Shown here: piece by piece, positions 34,401 through 46,844 of the stretch
Layout of the letters: each line of letters starts with the position of its first letter
Numbering within the stretch: position 1 is the first letter of the stretch
From: Syngnathus acus
Lineage: Eukaryota; Chordata; Actinopteri; Syngnathiformes; Syngnathidae
Direction: 5' to 3'
NCBI RefSeq assembly: GCF_901709675.1
Contig: NC_051107.1
Coordinates: 1,915,501-1,979,500, forward strand
DNA: 64,000 bases
Translations under genes and position numbers: made by a program
Notes under the pieces: model-generated
Databases searched by the model: none
What the model saw: the letters and a program-made list of their open reading frames with translations, nothing else
Told to the model about the DNA's origin: nothing

Positions 34401-36492
34401 ACGAAGGCTGAGCGGAATTTATGACACCATGCAGTATCGATGCAACGCGCAATCCACACGCCAACTCGCCGCAGACGCGCGGCGCACATATTACCACGCG
34501 CGCACACATATAGATCGCCTTCTTTTTTTTTTATTGCAGACTTCAAATAGGCCAACTCCGGATCTGCCAGCTCTGTGTCAGCCTCATCAGCGCATTTCAA
34601 AAGCGCGTCGCCTGGGACAATGGAGCGACTAGCACCTCCATTTAAAGGTGGACATAGACGGACTGTCAATAGAGACTGAAGAGAACCGAGACGGCGACCA
34701 GCTTGCACCTCGCCTGCATGCCCCCGAGCGGATTTGACACGTACTTGTTGATGAGAGCGTTCCCACATTCCCGCTGGGAATTAAGACGCGCCCGTCCAAC
34801 CGACAGCTCCAAAAAGTCCAGCAACTTTTTATGACAGTGGAGTCCCGCGGACACGTGATAGCTAATCGATTGTCTGCTCGACTGGATGTTTGCTCGATTT
34901 ACAATAGCACTGTAAACGATTGTTTTTGCACATGATTTTACATAAAAAAATACCACCCCGAAAAAGTAGGAATAATAAAACAGTGACGATTTTATTAAAT
35001 TTAAAGAAATCTACATTTTGTTGGCTGGGAAAATCCAGAAATTAATTTTTCATCATATAATCTGATTGTTTGAGTCATTGGCTGTTATGTAGCAACATTT
35101 CAAAGTAAAAACTTGCTTTTTTTTTTTTTATAAAGCTGCAGATAAAGGTAGATTTTGATAATAAGCCAATTTCTGGCCCAAAATGGACCCAACTGTCTGT
35201 TTTTATTGTACAAAACCATTTTAATGATGCACTCTTCAAACTGCTCCCTCACAAAAAAAAGGTCCAAATTTGGATCAAACAATGGACACCAAAAAAATTG
35301 AACAAATGGTTTGTTTTGTCCAAAACACAGAAAATTGGGTCATAATTAGACCCACTCACCACACTTCGATTTCTTGACTTTTTTAATGCAGCAGTTTTTA
35401 GTAAATTGTGGAAATAGACCCCTCCCCCCATAAAAAAAATTACGCAATGTGTTGTGTGTTATTTTTCTCCTGTGTCATAAATCATTCATCATTGAACAAG
35501 TATTTGGACAAAATTATGCATAATAGTCTTCAGACTAGACCACCTGAATCTTAAATACTCATCATAAAAAGACTTCATATACTTGAATGCACACTGCTAG
35601 TCCAAAAACATTGTTAAAAAAAAGGGGGGGAGGGTCCTTACCGATTTGCATGACACGCCCAAAGACGGACGTATTGTCCACCGTGCTGCAGTTCCACCTC
35701 CTCTGTCTAAACTGATACTGGCACTCCTTGATGCCCGTCTTGGCTCCGTCTCCGATGTACATCATGTGATCCTGGTAGAGCTGGCACAGCTTCCTCTGAC
35801 CCTGAGTGGAAAAGACAAAAAAAAAAATCAATAAAACCCTTTTTGAAGCAGAATTATGAGTGACACAAACAGGAAGTTACCTGGGAAAGGCCGGACAGCT
35901 GACTGCATAGCGGCTGAGCACCGATGATGTACATCTCGGGCCTCTGGATGGGGGTCAGCGCCATTGACCTGAGACGAGCTAGTGCTTAGAACTTCAAAAT
36001 ATTTAAAAAAAAATTCCTCCTCTTGGCTATACCGTGAAGAACGCTAATATTTGCCAGGTGAACTTAACCTGCACATTTGCTTTGTTAGTCAAGAAGTGTG
36101 GACTATTGAAGGGCCAATGGGGGCTCAGACCCCCCCCCCCCCACACACACACACACTTAGGGCCATTTGGGGCTCCCCCAGGGTAAATATTGTGACAGAG
36201 CCCTCACATTTGTTCTGACAAAAAGTACCCCCCCCCCCTTCTGAAAACACACACAAACAGGCGCCTATGAATCAAATCTTGTCATTTAGCAACAAAATAA
36301 AACTGTGCGTAAAACTCGTGCGTAACGCCCGTTTTCACTCACCAAAAATGATTTATCGGAGCGCAATAAAACATACCAAAGAGTAACTCACCACCACGAG
36401 TTGGCGTCAACCAGCAACAACTGCGAAGTTCCGGTGAGGAGGGCGACCAGCAGCAAGAACAAGTGCCGAACCCCGAAACCCTTGGAGTCCAT
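29456..36492 (-). CDS. wnt5b: wnt5b, secreted Wnt ligand (six coding exons, complete)
   Basis: Exons 36492-36392, 35968-35881, 35801-35642, 33229-32937, 29985-29827 and 29755-29456 join in one frame to 366 aa plus TAA (human WNT5B is 359 aa). A signal peptide is visible ([21 protein letters not shown]). The Wnt core follows: [42 protein letters not shown] (the Ser in HGVSGSC is the palmitoleoylated residue), and a Cys-rich C-terminus ending [16 protein letters not shown]...FVCK. N-glycosylation sequons include NCS, NTS, NET and NKT. The Wnt5 group acts in non-canonical (planar polarity/Ca2+) signalling through Frizzled and Ror receptors. Its place between adipor2 and fbxl14 identifies wnt5b rather than wnt5a. 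All borders are GT/AG, and the introns are 423, 79, 2412, 2951 and 71 bp. Confidence 0.97.
29827..29985 (-). CDS. wnt5b: wnt5b coding exon 5: lipidation motif
   Basis: This is 159 bp with acceptor ATCTCCCAG|GCGGTG and donor CGAAGG|GTAACC. It encodes [20 protein letters not shown] then [17 protein letters not shown]. The Ser in CHGVSGSC is the residue modified by Porcupine in Wnt proteins. Confidence 0.97.
30661..30761. repeat. GT microsatellite in wnt5b intron 5
   Basis: About 100 bp of (GT)n, preceded by imperfect GTGC/GCGT repeats. It lies in the 2951-bp intron 29986-32936. Histidine/threonine or cysteine/valine open frames over it are artefacts. Confidence 0.95.
30872..30943. repeat. second GT microsatellite in the same wnt5b intron
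   Basis: About 72 bp of (GT)n with one GCGC interruption. Confidence 0.95.
31391..31428. repeat. third GT microsatellite in the same wnt5b intron
   Basis: 38 bp of uninterrupted (TG)19. Confidence 0.95.
32937..33229 (-). CDS. wnt5b: wnt5b coding exon 4
   Basis: This is 293 bp with acceptor CCTCCTCCAG|GCTCC and donor CGACAG|GTATTT. It encodes [57 protein letters not shown] and [12 protein letters not shown], all Wnt signature segments. Confidence 0.97.
33424..33440 (+). promoter_or_regulatory. CTCF-like core motif in a wnt5b intron
   Basis: GGCCACCAGGGGGAGTA contains CCACCAGGGGGAG, a near-consensus CTCF core, in the intron 33230-35641. Confidence 0.4.
35642..35801 (-). CDS. wnt5b: wnt5b coding exon 3
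   Basis: This is 160 bp with acceptor TTCCACTCAG|GGTCAG and donor ATCG|GTAAGG. It encodes [39 protein letters not shown] and [13 protein letters not shown], with the first conserved Cys residues and two N-glycosylation sequons. Confidence 0.97.
35881..35968 (-). CDS. wnt5b: wnt5b coding exon 2
   Basis: This is 88 bp with acceptor TCTCAG|GTCAATGG and donor CCCAG|GTAACT. It encodes [16 protein letters not shown] then [13 protein letters not shown], which closely matches human WNT5B. The following intron is only 79 bp. Confidence 0.95.
36392..36492 (-). CDS. wnt5b: wnt5b exon 1 (coding): start codon and signal peptide
   Basis: ATG at 36492 has A at -3 and G at +4, a good Kozak context. It encodes [20 protein letters not shown] then [13 protein letters not shown]. 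The exon ends TG|GTGAGT in phase 2, completing the second Trp of NSWW in the next exon, a conserved Wnt5 motif. Confidence 0.93.
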
Positions 36493-36525
36493 GATTCGTC
36501 GCCCGGTGCCGGGGAAAGTGCTGCG
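36493..36525 (-). other. wnt5b: wnt5b 5'-UTR segment with probable splice acceptor
   Basis: Immediately upstream of the ATG the minus strand reads TACATTTCTCAACAG|CGCAGC, a plausible acceptor at 36525. It suggests that a further noncoding 5' exon lies upstream. No matching upstream exon was identified. Confidence 0.4.
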
Positions 36526-37311
36526 CTGTTGAGAAATGTACACGACTGTAATTCGTGTTTGAAAGTAGTCCAGGGAGCCAAAAAAAAAAAAAAATCCCTT
36601 TAAGTCAAGGGCAAGATAAGAAGCGTTACATCCAATCGAGATATACGTAAACTCACGTTGGTTTTACGCATTGAAAAGTCGCCAAAATGTCATCCAAACA
36701 ACATAAATAAAACGAAAGCAACAATGTTGAAAGTGCGATGTTGATTAAAAAACATTTACAATAATAAAATTACAGATTTCTCCGCGTCCTATCGTTTTGC
36801 GGCCACTTCAGGGTCTCCCTCTCTCTTCCCCCTGAATCCTCACCCCCTATTCACCTCTGAACTACCCCCCCTCCCACCATATCCAATTCCCACCCATCTC
36901 CCCTCCCAGTTTTACGACCTGGCGTTGCGCGAGATTGGATGCAAAGTGGAAGGCAGGTTTGAATATTCCAAGCTGTTGTGGGCTTGGAATTCGTCTCTTG
37001 TCGTAAGTGATTTCAAGCTCCCAGAAACTGCAAAGAACTTCCCCTAAAGCCTTTTTGTCACAAATCGCTCGGGTGCGTCAAATTGCATCTGAAGTGAATG
37101 ATGGGTTTGAATAATTTTATGCTTTTGCCTTGCTTGCAAAATTAAGTGATGCATCCTAACCACGCCCACACAGCAACACACAAAGGCCCCTAAAAGTAAA
37201 ATTTGTTTAAGTATGTCCACCTCCTCCTACATTTTCGTTTAATGCGTCACGGGGTGTTGCTTTCACTATACAATAAATAAATAAAACACACACACATAAT
37301 ACATAGTGGGG

Positions 37312-37312
<1 letters not shown>

Positions 37313-37397
<85 letters not shown>
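37313..37397. repeat. GT microsatellite upstream of wnt5b
   Basis: About 85 bp of uninterrupted (GT)n, 0.8 kb upstream of the wnt5b start codon. Confidence 0.95.
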
Positions 37398-37398
<1 letters not shown>

Positions 37399-38621
37399 GC
37401 TATGACAACATCGCCACCCCCTGGAGGAACATAGGAAACACGATAAGAACTTTGGAGATGCAGGTCACAATATTAGGTACATCTATTGACACCTAATACA
37501 TGAGGTGTTGCTAATATTTTGGTTGCCGCTTGCACAATACTGCTACGTCATCAATCATGAGCATTTTCTTAAATGTTTGTTTTGTCATTTGCCTATTTCG
37601 TTTGGGTATCTGCAAGTCATATTTTTTTAAAGAATAAAATATTTAAATCTTGACATTTGATTAAAATAGTAATTAGCAGCTGTAAAAATGTCGCTGAAAT
37701 CATGACTCATTATTTTTTACTTTGACTTTATTATTCATACATCCCCAAAAACATTTCTTCATGAGCTGTAATGTAGTGCTCCAGTGCAAACACAAAGGGG
37801 CGCACTCAAGCCATACAGCCTAATCCCATTACAGCAGTAAGGGGGGGTATTCAGGACTCAAGGGAGCAACTTCAGCCATGTGAGATAAATAAAAAATAAA
37901 ATAAAAACAGTAAGAGTAGGAGGGGGAAACAAGAGGGAGGATGAGAGATGAGAGTGAGAGAAAAGGCCGCTCCCTGGAGGTTATGAGCAATCGCCATGCA
38001 ACAGGGAGCAATGCCGTGAAGAAAAAAAAAAGGCCAACAGCTCATCTGTGGATTCAACAGCAGCAACACAGTCAACATTGCGTTGACTCGGAATGACCCG
38101 ACGATGAGGACAAGAACCTACAAAACGCTACCAATGTTTATTTCCACTTGGAAACACAGCCTTGGAGTCCAGTCTCACCTCTACCGACCCATCTGCCCAC
38201 CTAGTAAACATCTTGCGAGAAGCAAAAGCCGTAAAATGGCTAATGAAGGAAGACTAGGTTGTAAAGGCAATGTTGTTCTTTACAGGCAATGTCTTCCTTG
38301 GACTTGGGAACCAGCCCCCGACCCGCGACCCCTCCCTCTGAGCCGCTCTGGGAGGTGAAAGGTCAGGCAGTGTTGTAAAAACGGTGACCCTGGAGATTTT
38401 GGTGGATTTGGGAGCTTTGTGGAAACTGTTTAGTTCTGCAGATGGAAATGTGTAATTGTTTGGTCCATAACGTCGGGCAAAAAGGGTAAAAAATATATTA
38501 AAAAATATTTATTTCTTTATTCTTCATTCATTTTCAGCTCATCAGCTATTCAGCCATTTGCAATTTTCTGTAATGTGGCCTAAAAAAAAAATCATCACAG
38601 TTTAATTTTCTATTATTGTAA

Positions 38622-38652
<31 letters not shown>

Positions 38653-38699
38653 TTAGTGTCTTCAGTATATGATATTCTTTGTCTTGGTGTCTCTCTAAT

Positions 38700-39085
38700 T
38701 GAATGGTTACTTCTTTGGCTATCTGGAATAGCTCAGCTAAAGCTAGCTGCTACATGTGATGTCACTGAGTGGATTTTGGTGCTCTTTGATTGGCTGGAAA
38801 CCAGTTCAGGGTGTACCAGCAGCCTTTCGACCAAACTCAGCTGGCTCTAGCGTCCCCTTCTGTGACTATTTTCGCTCCACTAGGAAAAAAACACAACCAT
38901 CAAAATTGGTGGAATAGCTAACCACAACATCGCTCAAGCTAGCTGCTACCGCTACACGTATTGTCCCTCTGTAGATTTTGTGATTGGTTGGAAACCAGTC
39001 CAAGGTGCACCCCAGGGTGCCCAAAGTCAGGTGGCTCCATCTTTCCCACGTGAGGACACATTATATAAAACTGATGGATGGATAA
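38700..39085 (+). repeat. two diverged tandem copies of a LINE 3' fragment
   Basis: GATTGGCTGGAAACCAGTTC-AGGGTGTACC (38790-38820) and GATTGGTTGGAAACCAGTCC-AAGGTGCACC (about 38980-39011) are two copies of one motif, each preceded by AGCTAGCTGCTAC. The second ends AAAACTGATGGATGGAT, a typical simple tail. It is likely an L2/CR1-like fish retroposon, from recall. Confidence 0.45.
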
Positions 39086-40727
39086 TTCAAGCTCCTGCTT
39101 TAGTATTTGGCAGGTTTTAACACAGAAAGACGGCCTTGGGCTTTGTGTGTGTGTGTGGTTTTTTTTTTAGCGCGTGTGTTATTCCTTTGCTTCATCACGC
39201 ACCCTCTTCCCTCCATCCATCTCCTCTCCTTCATCCATCCTTCCTTCTGTCAGCTGGCAGAGGATGAGTCATGCTTCTCGCTCGGAGGCTCAAACTCTCT
39301 CCCTCTAAATATATCTTTCTCTTCACTTCTCTCTGCACCTCCTTCCCTCAGCATCTTCATCGGCACGTCTCTCGCTCTCTCTCACCATCTGTTTCTTTTT
39401 CTCTCGCGACAAAGCGATTCCTCGCACACCTTTTCTTTTTTTACCTCTCTCCGCCATGGTCTGAAAGTGAGAGTGACGTTTCTATTTCTCCTATCCGTCC
39501 GTCTCTCAACCTCTCCTCGCATGGTCCACATGTGCAAGCTGCGTGTTCGCCCCTCCCTCGCCTTAACTGTGGGAAAATGTAAAACAAGACCACCCGCTTG
39601 TCCTACACGGGAGCTGAATCAGAAGAAAAAAATAAATAAAAATCGGAGAAATCTACACCTAAGAATTTGACCATTATATAAAACAAAGAGCATTGAATGC
39701 TAACACACAAAGCAAAATGCAAAGCAAAACATTTTTTATGATTTTCATTGGCACGGCTCGAACCGATTGATGGCATTTCCATTCATTTCAATGGTGACTG
39801 TAACTGTAATTCACGAACACCCCACTAGGTGGAGCTATAATTTCCCTCACTCGATGTTGGAGCCACCACAAAGCATTTCTTTTCATCAATCGTTGCAAGA
39901 CTGTACAAGACAGTGTACCTAATGAACTGTCCAATGCTTGATGGAGACAACAATGAATATAATTGAAATCATGTGAACCCGGGTTCCTGCCAACCGTTCG
40001 CAATCAAGCCGGCCCACTTTGGCACGTCGGCGGCGTTAGCTATACGCCAGGCCTCGTTTGCCACCTGACAGGAGCCACGGGAGAAGCCGAATCCCCCAAG
40101 CAGGAAGCCCCGGCAGGGCCACCGAGGCTGGGCCAGATTGCCTGATTTCCCCCCGGTGCCCTGGAGCTCTGGCGGTCAAACTACAGCCGGCCTCGTGAGC
40201 CCCTCCCCGGAGAAATTAATAACACACACGAACACACACCATTTCCATCACTTCACAGGGAATCATATTGAGTTGCATTCATTTCCTGCGGGATTACCTC
40301 TGAACCACACTGAAGCGTAACTTAGCTAGCCTTGAATTTGAGCTTTTACGCCCGCTTTGACGCTGCCTTTTTTGTCCCAAATTGAATAAGCCGTTCCCAA
40401 TTAGCAACTTCTTCAGTCAGATATTTGTCCCTAAATGGTGACAACAACACAAATACTACGAAGAACCTGCCAAGTTCTTATTTTCTTTGTTTGTCCCGCC
40501 GCTAACTGTTTTTTTTTTTATTGGGTTGCACGCCATGTATTTCCTAAAAGAGCAATTATTCTCATGTTAGCTAGGCAGAATAAGTCGTATTTTAGCCCAG
40601 CAGGCCTACAACAGATGAAATCCGTCTAATTATTCCCCAAATGATTTACAAAAATGTCACATTTGTTCTAAAATTGTGTACTTTTATGTGATTGTATAAA
40701 ATGACTGTATGACCATTTTACACTTGC

Positions 40728-40753
40728 CGGCCACTTTATTAGGTACACCTGCA
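40728..40753 (+). repeat. Tc1-like terminal sequence
   Basis: GGCCACTTTATTAGGTACAC followed by CTGC matches the terminus of a common fish Tc1/mariner element as I recall it. Related termini lie at about 6283, 23268, 37470, 39918, 53467, 59711, 60063 and 62149. Confidence 0.5.
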
Positions 40754-42430
40754 GGGAGAGATAGAAAAAAAATCCACTTTGCACAAATGGTAAAAGGTGG
40801 AAACTCGATATTTTTCCACCATCACAGCACACACACACCAACACGCAGTCCTTTCATGCCAACAGATGACAGAGTGCATTGAAAAAATGCCAAAATGCTG
40901 ACTACTGAGGGTGAGAGCGAGCGTGCGGCTGAAAAATCTCCGATGTCAGACTGCAGAGCTGGCAGAAACCAAAGGCATTGTTGAGGACACACACAAACGC
41001 ACACACACACACCTAGGAGGCCTGCATGTTGTCAAGGCATGTGTAGAAACACACACACACACACACACAAAGTCTGCGAGGCGACGTAGCGAGACGAGCT
41101 GTCAGGGCGGGCGAGGAAAGTGGAAGCGCGTGGAAAGACAGGAAGAAAAGCATTCTGACAAAAAGACGGGGGAACGACCTCATGATGGCCGCCGGTGTTC
41201 ATCGGCGGTGGGAAGTCCAAATATGTTAATATACTTAAGTCACGTCAAAAACAAAAGGTTGCCGTATGATGAGATGCTACGAAGAAGTGGAAAAGCACTT
41301 GAAGGGGGGAGCTGTTGCCGTGCTGCACTGAGAGCAAATGAACTTTATGATTAAGTAAGTGTCAGCCAGCGTCTCATCTCGCCTCTTATTGATGCCGCGC
41401 TGCAGACTGCTGGGAAATATCGCATCAAAACACGGCGGAGGCGAGCCATAAGCGTGAATTTGACTTTGTTGTGATGGGTTGAAAGGAGATATCTAGTGTG
41501 AAAACAAGGTTTTGTAGGTTATAGTCAATTTTATGCACCACTTTTTATCATTGAAACCATATAACAAATGGTATTTAAGGATATGTTGAATTTACTTTGA
41601 AAAATAGTGTTTGCAAGGTGGCTAGCTTGTTAGCTGTCAAGCTAGCGAGTGGTCAAAAGATGACTAATTTAGTACAGTGGTATCTCGACGTACAAAAGGT
41701 ACAATTTACGAATTTTTCAAGACATGAGTGGTTGCTTGGCTGGTGTTTTTTTATTTTCATTTAACTTGAAGACGAAATGTTGAGTACAAGCACTAAATAT
41801 TGGCAGCGAGCTACAAATTTTGAATCAAAGTCGAAGTTTAAACATCAACAAATGAGAATTACAAAGCATATTTGTTTTTTCTGGAACAAATAGGCATTCT
41901 GACAAATATTACTGCAGCTTACTAGTGACTTAAATGTCAAACCCTTCTTTGAATATTACGTGTGCTTGCATTTTACCGCCCCCTGGTGGCCAAGGTGCAC
42001 ACGCAAACAAATCATGACGCACGCATTGTTTAATTTTCTACTATCTGTCGAATTATGTTATTAATGCATATGAGGCGAAATTTATCTCTATTTTGAATGA
42101 CGACGCAGGATTGTAATTGATCGATTGCAAATTGCTAACACTACTGCCACCTGCTGGCATGGAGGATCAGAAAAGGAAGAAAGCACGTTTTATCTTTGAG
42201 GCCTCGACACAGGTGCTGCATGCGCCTCTTGAAACACCTTTAGTGCGTTTTCGCCACGAGATGTCGGACATGGGTGGGGGCTAGGGGGTTGAAAAATAAA
42301 AGCCCAAAACAGGAGGTGAGAATAATGAGTGTGCGGCTCTTTGAAAGCAGCCATACTGCTGACTTCCATACGTGCAAGTGCTGTGCAGGTGGCGGTAGGA
42401 AACACCTCAAAGCAACATAAAAGATTTATA

Positions 42431-42431
<1 letters not shown>

Positions 42432-42472
<41 letters not shown>
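42432..42472. repeat. CA microsatellite
   Basis: About 41 bp of (CA)n followed by ATATATACACAGACACACAC, between wnt5b and fbxl14. Confidence 0.95.
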
Positions 42473-42479
<7 letters not shown>

Positions 42480-42627
42480 CACAGACACACACACGAACAC
42501 AAACTTTCGCCGCATCAATGTCACTGTCTGCTTTCACTTTCATATCAACCCCGCTGCTGTGTGCATGCATGTGTGTGTGTGTAGCTCCGACATGGGAGAA
42601 GCCACACTGGTAGGTGTCAGCTTTCAG

Positions 42628-42671
42628 GGTGGGGGGGGGGGGGGGGGAGGAGGAGGTAAGGGGGGGGGGGG
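42628..42671. repeat. poly-G tract, possible G-quadruplex
   Basis: Uninterrupted G runs (more than 15 G, GAGGAGGAGG, then 12 G) on the plus strand. The run lengths suit stacked G-quadruplex folding or may mark sequencing uncertainty. Confidence 0.7.
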
Positions 42672-44446
42672 TTATCAAGTTGACACACGCTTGTGTCGCC
42701 TTGGCAACCAGCAACAATTATCCGCTGACGATCCTCCCCCTGATTCATCAACACGTCGGATCGCACATGTAGCGGGCCGTGCATACATCAGCACTTTACA
42801 CGCTCGCATGACACGACTTGTCAGACTTTGGGGAGGTGCCACACACACACACATATATATATAAACACACACACACACACCATCTCCAGAAACATCATGT
42901 GACTGCTTCTCCCTCCTCATCCCCACTAAAAATACTCCTCTTCCTCCCATCACTGCTTATTTCCCCGCTCTCTCTCGCACAGTGTGAGTGCGAGCATGGG
43001 CTCAGCAGGCAACACACAGACACACATGCAGGGAACACACACACACATATGCACACACACACACAAGGCCAGGCAGGCAGCAGGTCATGCAGAGGCTCAG
43101 CGCTTGCTGCTCAACACTGAGCCTGTGGCTTTTTGTCCCGCCTCCCTCTGTGTTTTCACCTCTTTGCTCTTCTCTCCTCCTTACCTCCACCAAGGAAAAC
43201 TTATGAATCCAAATACGGTCGTTGTCATATTGTTTTTTTTTTTTACAAATCAATACTATTGGTCCAAAATTGTATGTGATGAAAATAGCTGGAGGAAAAA
43301 GCTTCTGTATCTCTGCGGGAGCCGTGCAGATTTATGTCGTCTCAAAGTTACATTTGTTTGGCTAAACCATGAAGGTGCATTAGCATGATTTTTTTTTTAT
43401 CCTCTAAGACTCCGCTCAGAGTTTGGGAAGAGCGCCGGCAAGCTAAATTTGCCCGATTTATTAATTTCCTGAGGATTCTGCTGAAACACCGTAATACCAA
43501 ACCAAATTCAATCCGAATCAAATCCAGATTATACATCAAACATTGCAAAAATCTGTTCATATTTTTAATTTACAGAAGACAAACATTTTCCCTGCCACTG
43601 AATCACACTCAACCCCACAGGCGACTGCTTTTCTATTCCCTTTTGAGCCTCACAAATATCACATTTGAGTCCACGGAGCCTGCACAGGAAATGATCAGTC
43701 TCGCTTTCTAATTGAGACGAGCCCCGAGGGTGAGGCTAATCCCATCATAGTTTATGACCACGCCGGCAAACCCGTATTGGTCTCTGCCACGGAAACTCTG
43801 AAAACTTAGCACGCTAACCTAGTGGCACGCACGCTGTCAATCAAAAGTGTTTGTACTGGCCACTACACTTAGTATTCACATCACGACCGTTCGCTTTGAA
43901 AATGCATGACACATACAGCGGATGGCGTGTCCAGGTGTAGCAAGGACGTGCTGTAGGAGTCGGCCGCCGCCGGGGACTGCTTTGTTTCGCCCTTGATGAC
44001 GCACGCTGGATAAAAGGTTGAAGCACCTTCATATTAGTCACACTTGCTTGATTATACTGACGAATAATTATCTTCAGAGACACACAATTCCATTTAAACT
44101 CATTAGATTAGCCAGGGTTGCTAGCATAATAGCATTGCTAAAAAACCAATGCTATCATGCTAGGTTCATATTTTGGCTTATAAAACACATTTATAATCAA
44201 AACATTGCACAAATTGCGTCCACAAATATAAATTAATGCCATACCACCCCAAAAAAAAATCCTAAATTGCTGATTTTGTTTCACCCATTTAATCCTCACC
44301 TGATCCCTGTTCTCTATTTCACTCTACTTCTACGTTTCCCCATCAACTCTTCCTCCCCCTCGCCTGCTCTCTTCAAGCACTCGGCCACACTCCACTGGCT
44401 TCAGCAAACGGCTCCCCTGTCATATTATCTCTCTCACACACATACA

Positions 44447-44477
<31 letters not shown>

Positions 44478-46149
44478 TCGGTGGGGCAGATGCAAGCATA
44501 GGCACAGACATATGTTCCATTGAATGAAGAGGCTATGCACACGCACACGCGTGGAGATAACACACACAGAGTCCAAGGTTAGACTGGTGGGAAAAAGAGG
44601 CCCATTGCAGGGGAAGAGAGTTGGACGCCCAAGCTCGAAAAACCTCTCCAGCAACACGCGCTTTTTTTTTTTTTTACTGAATTAATGATGAATGTCATAA
44701 TTTAAGCAAAGCCAGATGCGAAATGACAAACAGCTTCAAAATGATTACATTGGGCCTTAATAAAACACACACGAGGATTTTTTTTTAACACTATGGGGGT
44801 TAATTTATCGCCTCAGTAAGTCATTTAAGGACACCGCTGCAATTCTTAGTCAAACTTAGATTTTTCAATGCAGTTTAAACAAGCTTGGTTTCACTTGTGC
44901 AGAAAAGGAACCAAAGTTTCTTCCCGTTACAATTCAAACAGAGGAAAGTGGTGCTGTCCCCTGACTAACTGAAACTTTGAAAAAAAGAGTTACAAAATTC
45001 CCACCCAGCGACAAACACAGTGAGCTACAATGAAATTCAGCAATAATGAGTTGAAAATTATAATAGAAAGTTGCTAAGGTAAGAAATATTCCACATGAGA
45101 AAGATAGACCTATACAGGCTATTTATTTGCATCTGTATGTCTACTTTGGGAATCTCAGCTACATTTGACATAATTTGGATGGGTAAATGATTCACAAAAT
45201 TAGCTGGAAAATAAATGTAGTCTAAATTGACTTGAGGGTTGAACGCAGCACCTTCAAGATTGACACTTGGTGAAAACACCTCCAGGATGACACAGAAAAA
45301 GTCAGTTGATTGATCACAAATTTAGTTGGAAAACAAATCAAGTCTAAATAATAAATCAGTTTTATTTTTTGATTGACAATTGGTGATTTACACTATGACG
45401 TCTCTTTATACGTATCTCTGGAGCCCAGGTGGGTGGAACAAACCATTTTGAGACAGGGAGGGGGGAAAGGTTTAATTTTTCTGTTAAAATATCACATTCC
45501 AACAAAGTACGGTCAATTCTTGCTTGTTTAAAAGGGACATCAATTTAAGGGTGCTTGAGAAATGTGCTGAAAAATGGCTTAGAAACACCTATGATGACAG
45601 TAAACATGTGTCTAAAATATACTTATTGGCCACAAACCTGAAACAATCCGCCATTTAAGAATGACTGAAACGTATTGGTTGCTATTTCAATTTATTTCAG
45701 TGTGATGGTGTCCAATACATTTTTGTCAGCTATTCACTGTATGCCCCCATAGGACTTAGCTGTATTCTCTTCTCGTTTTGGAGGAGGATTTCCCCTCATT
45801 GCAGCAAAAAGAAAGACTTAAACCGAAACACAAAAGGTGTCAGCCAAGTAAGAAAAGTGAATAGACTTCTCTAGTTGACTTTCCTGTTTCCTGTGTGGTC
45901 CGCTTAAAGGGTTAAAGCCCAGAGTGAACTGAATTGTAAGAAGTTGGTTTCCAAGGGAAACTGTTCGCACCGTTCCAGCTGAGGCGGGATGAACCAACTG
46001 CTTGACACGGAGGGGGAGAAAACAATCTTGCAAGATTGCTAATTACGCTTCCTGTTTAGTTATAACACGTCAATTTGTTATGTGTTATCCATTAGTATGG
46101 CGGATGCATTTTATTACGTTTTTACAAGTTGTGAAAAGTGAAGTTTTAA

Positions 46150-46844
46150 ACATGTTTGATTAATATTGTCATGTACATTCACCCCTCCCGAACGAGTAGA
46201 GTGCGGGGGTCCCTGCCAAGTCGGTTTGAAAAGAGCAGACAAAGGCTTAGAGTGCAGGACGCCCCTCGCCTCTCTCGCTCAATCATCCTCCGGAGTCTTT
46301 CTTCCTCGCTCCGCCCGCCATGGAACAAGTACTCGGAGTCGTTGGGGTCGCTCTTACTTTCCGCCTCTGAAATGCACGACCGTCTGGATCCGCGCTGGGC
46401 TGAGAGTGGACGCCTTTTTGCGGCGAGAATCCAAGAAGGAAGCTTCGTGTGAGGGAGGGAAGGAGAGAGGAGAGAGAGCGCGCGAGAGAGAGCGAGAGAG
46501 GAGGGGGAAGGTTTGACGCTGTTTCCTCCTTTCCTCCGCCTCCTTCTCCTTCCTTTCGCCCCCTCTCCTCTTTTTTTGGCGGAGGCAGGAATATACGCTT
46601 TTTGGGCTGTTTTGTCTCGCTTCTTTTCGATGTGACTGCGCTAGCACAACCGGCTCACGTTGCGCTCAAGAGTTGGCTCGATTGCGCACACTTTGGAAGA
46701 GCAGAAAAGAAAAGTCAGGTTTTTGTGAGAGGGAGGGGGGGGGGGGACTGTTGCTACTTTTTGTAACTGAAAGAGGGTTTTTTCCTTTTCTCAGCCGTGG
46801 CGGTGTGGAGTATTAATTCTTATATGCCTGGGTTTTGAAAAACA
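46150..46844 (+). promoter_or_regulatory. fbxl14 5' leader / promoter region with short uORFs
   Basis: GC- and purine-rich sequence precedes the CDS, with a GA/CG-rich tract near 46460-46505. Two minimal upstream reading frames are visible: ATGTGA (start-stop) at 46630-46635, and a four-codon MPGF frame at 46824-46838 that ends six bases before the fbxl14 ATG. The transcription start cannot be fixed from sequence, and no clear TATA box was seen. Confidence 0.4.

Larger units (their letters stand above)
36526..46149. other. shared upstream region of wnt5b and fbxl14, noncoding
   Basis: About 9.6 kb lies between the divergent genes. It holds the GT and CA arrays, LINE scraps, a Tc1-like terminus and a poly-G tract listed separately. 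39.1-39.6 kb is C/T-rich. No exon is recognised. Regulatory elements for either gene would be expected here but none can be assigned by eye. Confidence 0.6.

Noticed and set aside
39107-39670. 187-aa plus-strand frame
   Set aside because: Composition is driven by C/T-rich sequence, no domain or splice context is visible, and it ends in simple AT-rich DNA.
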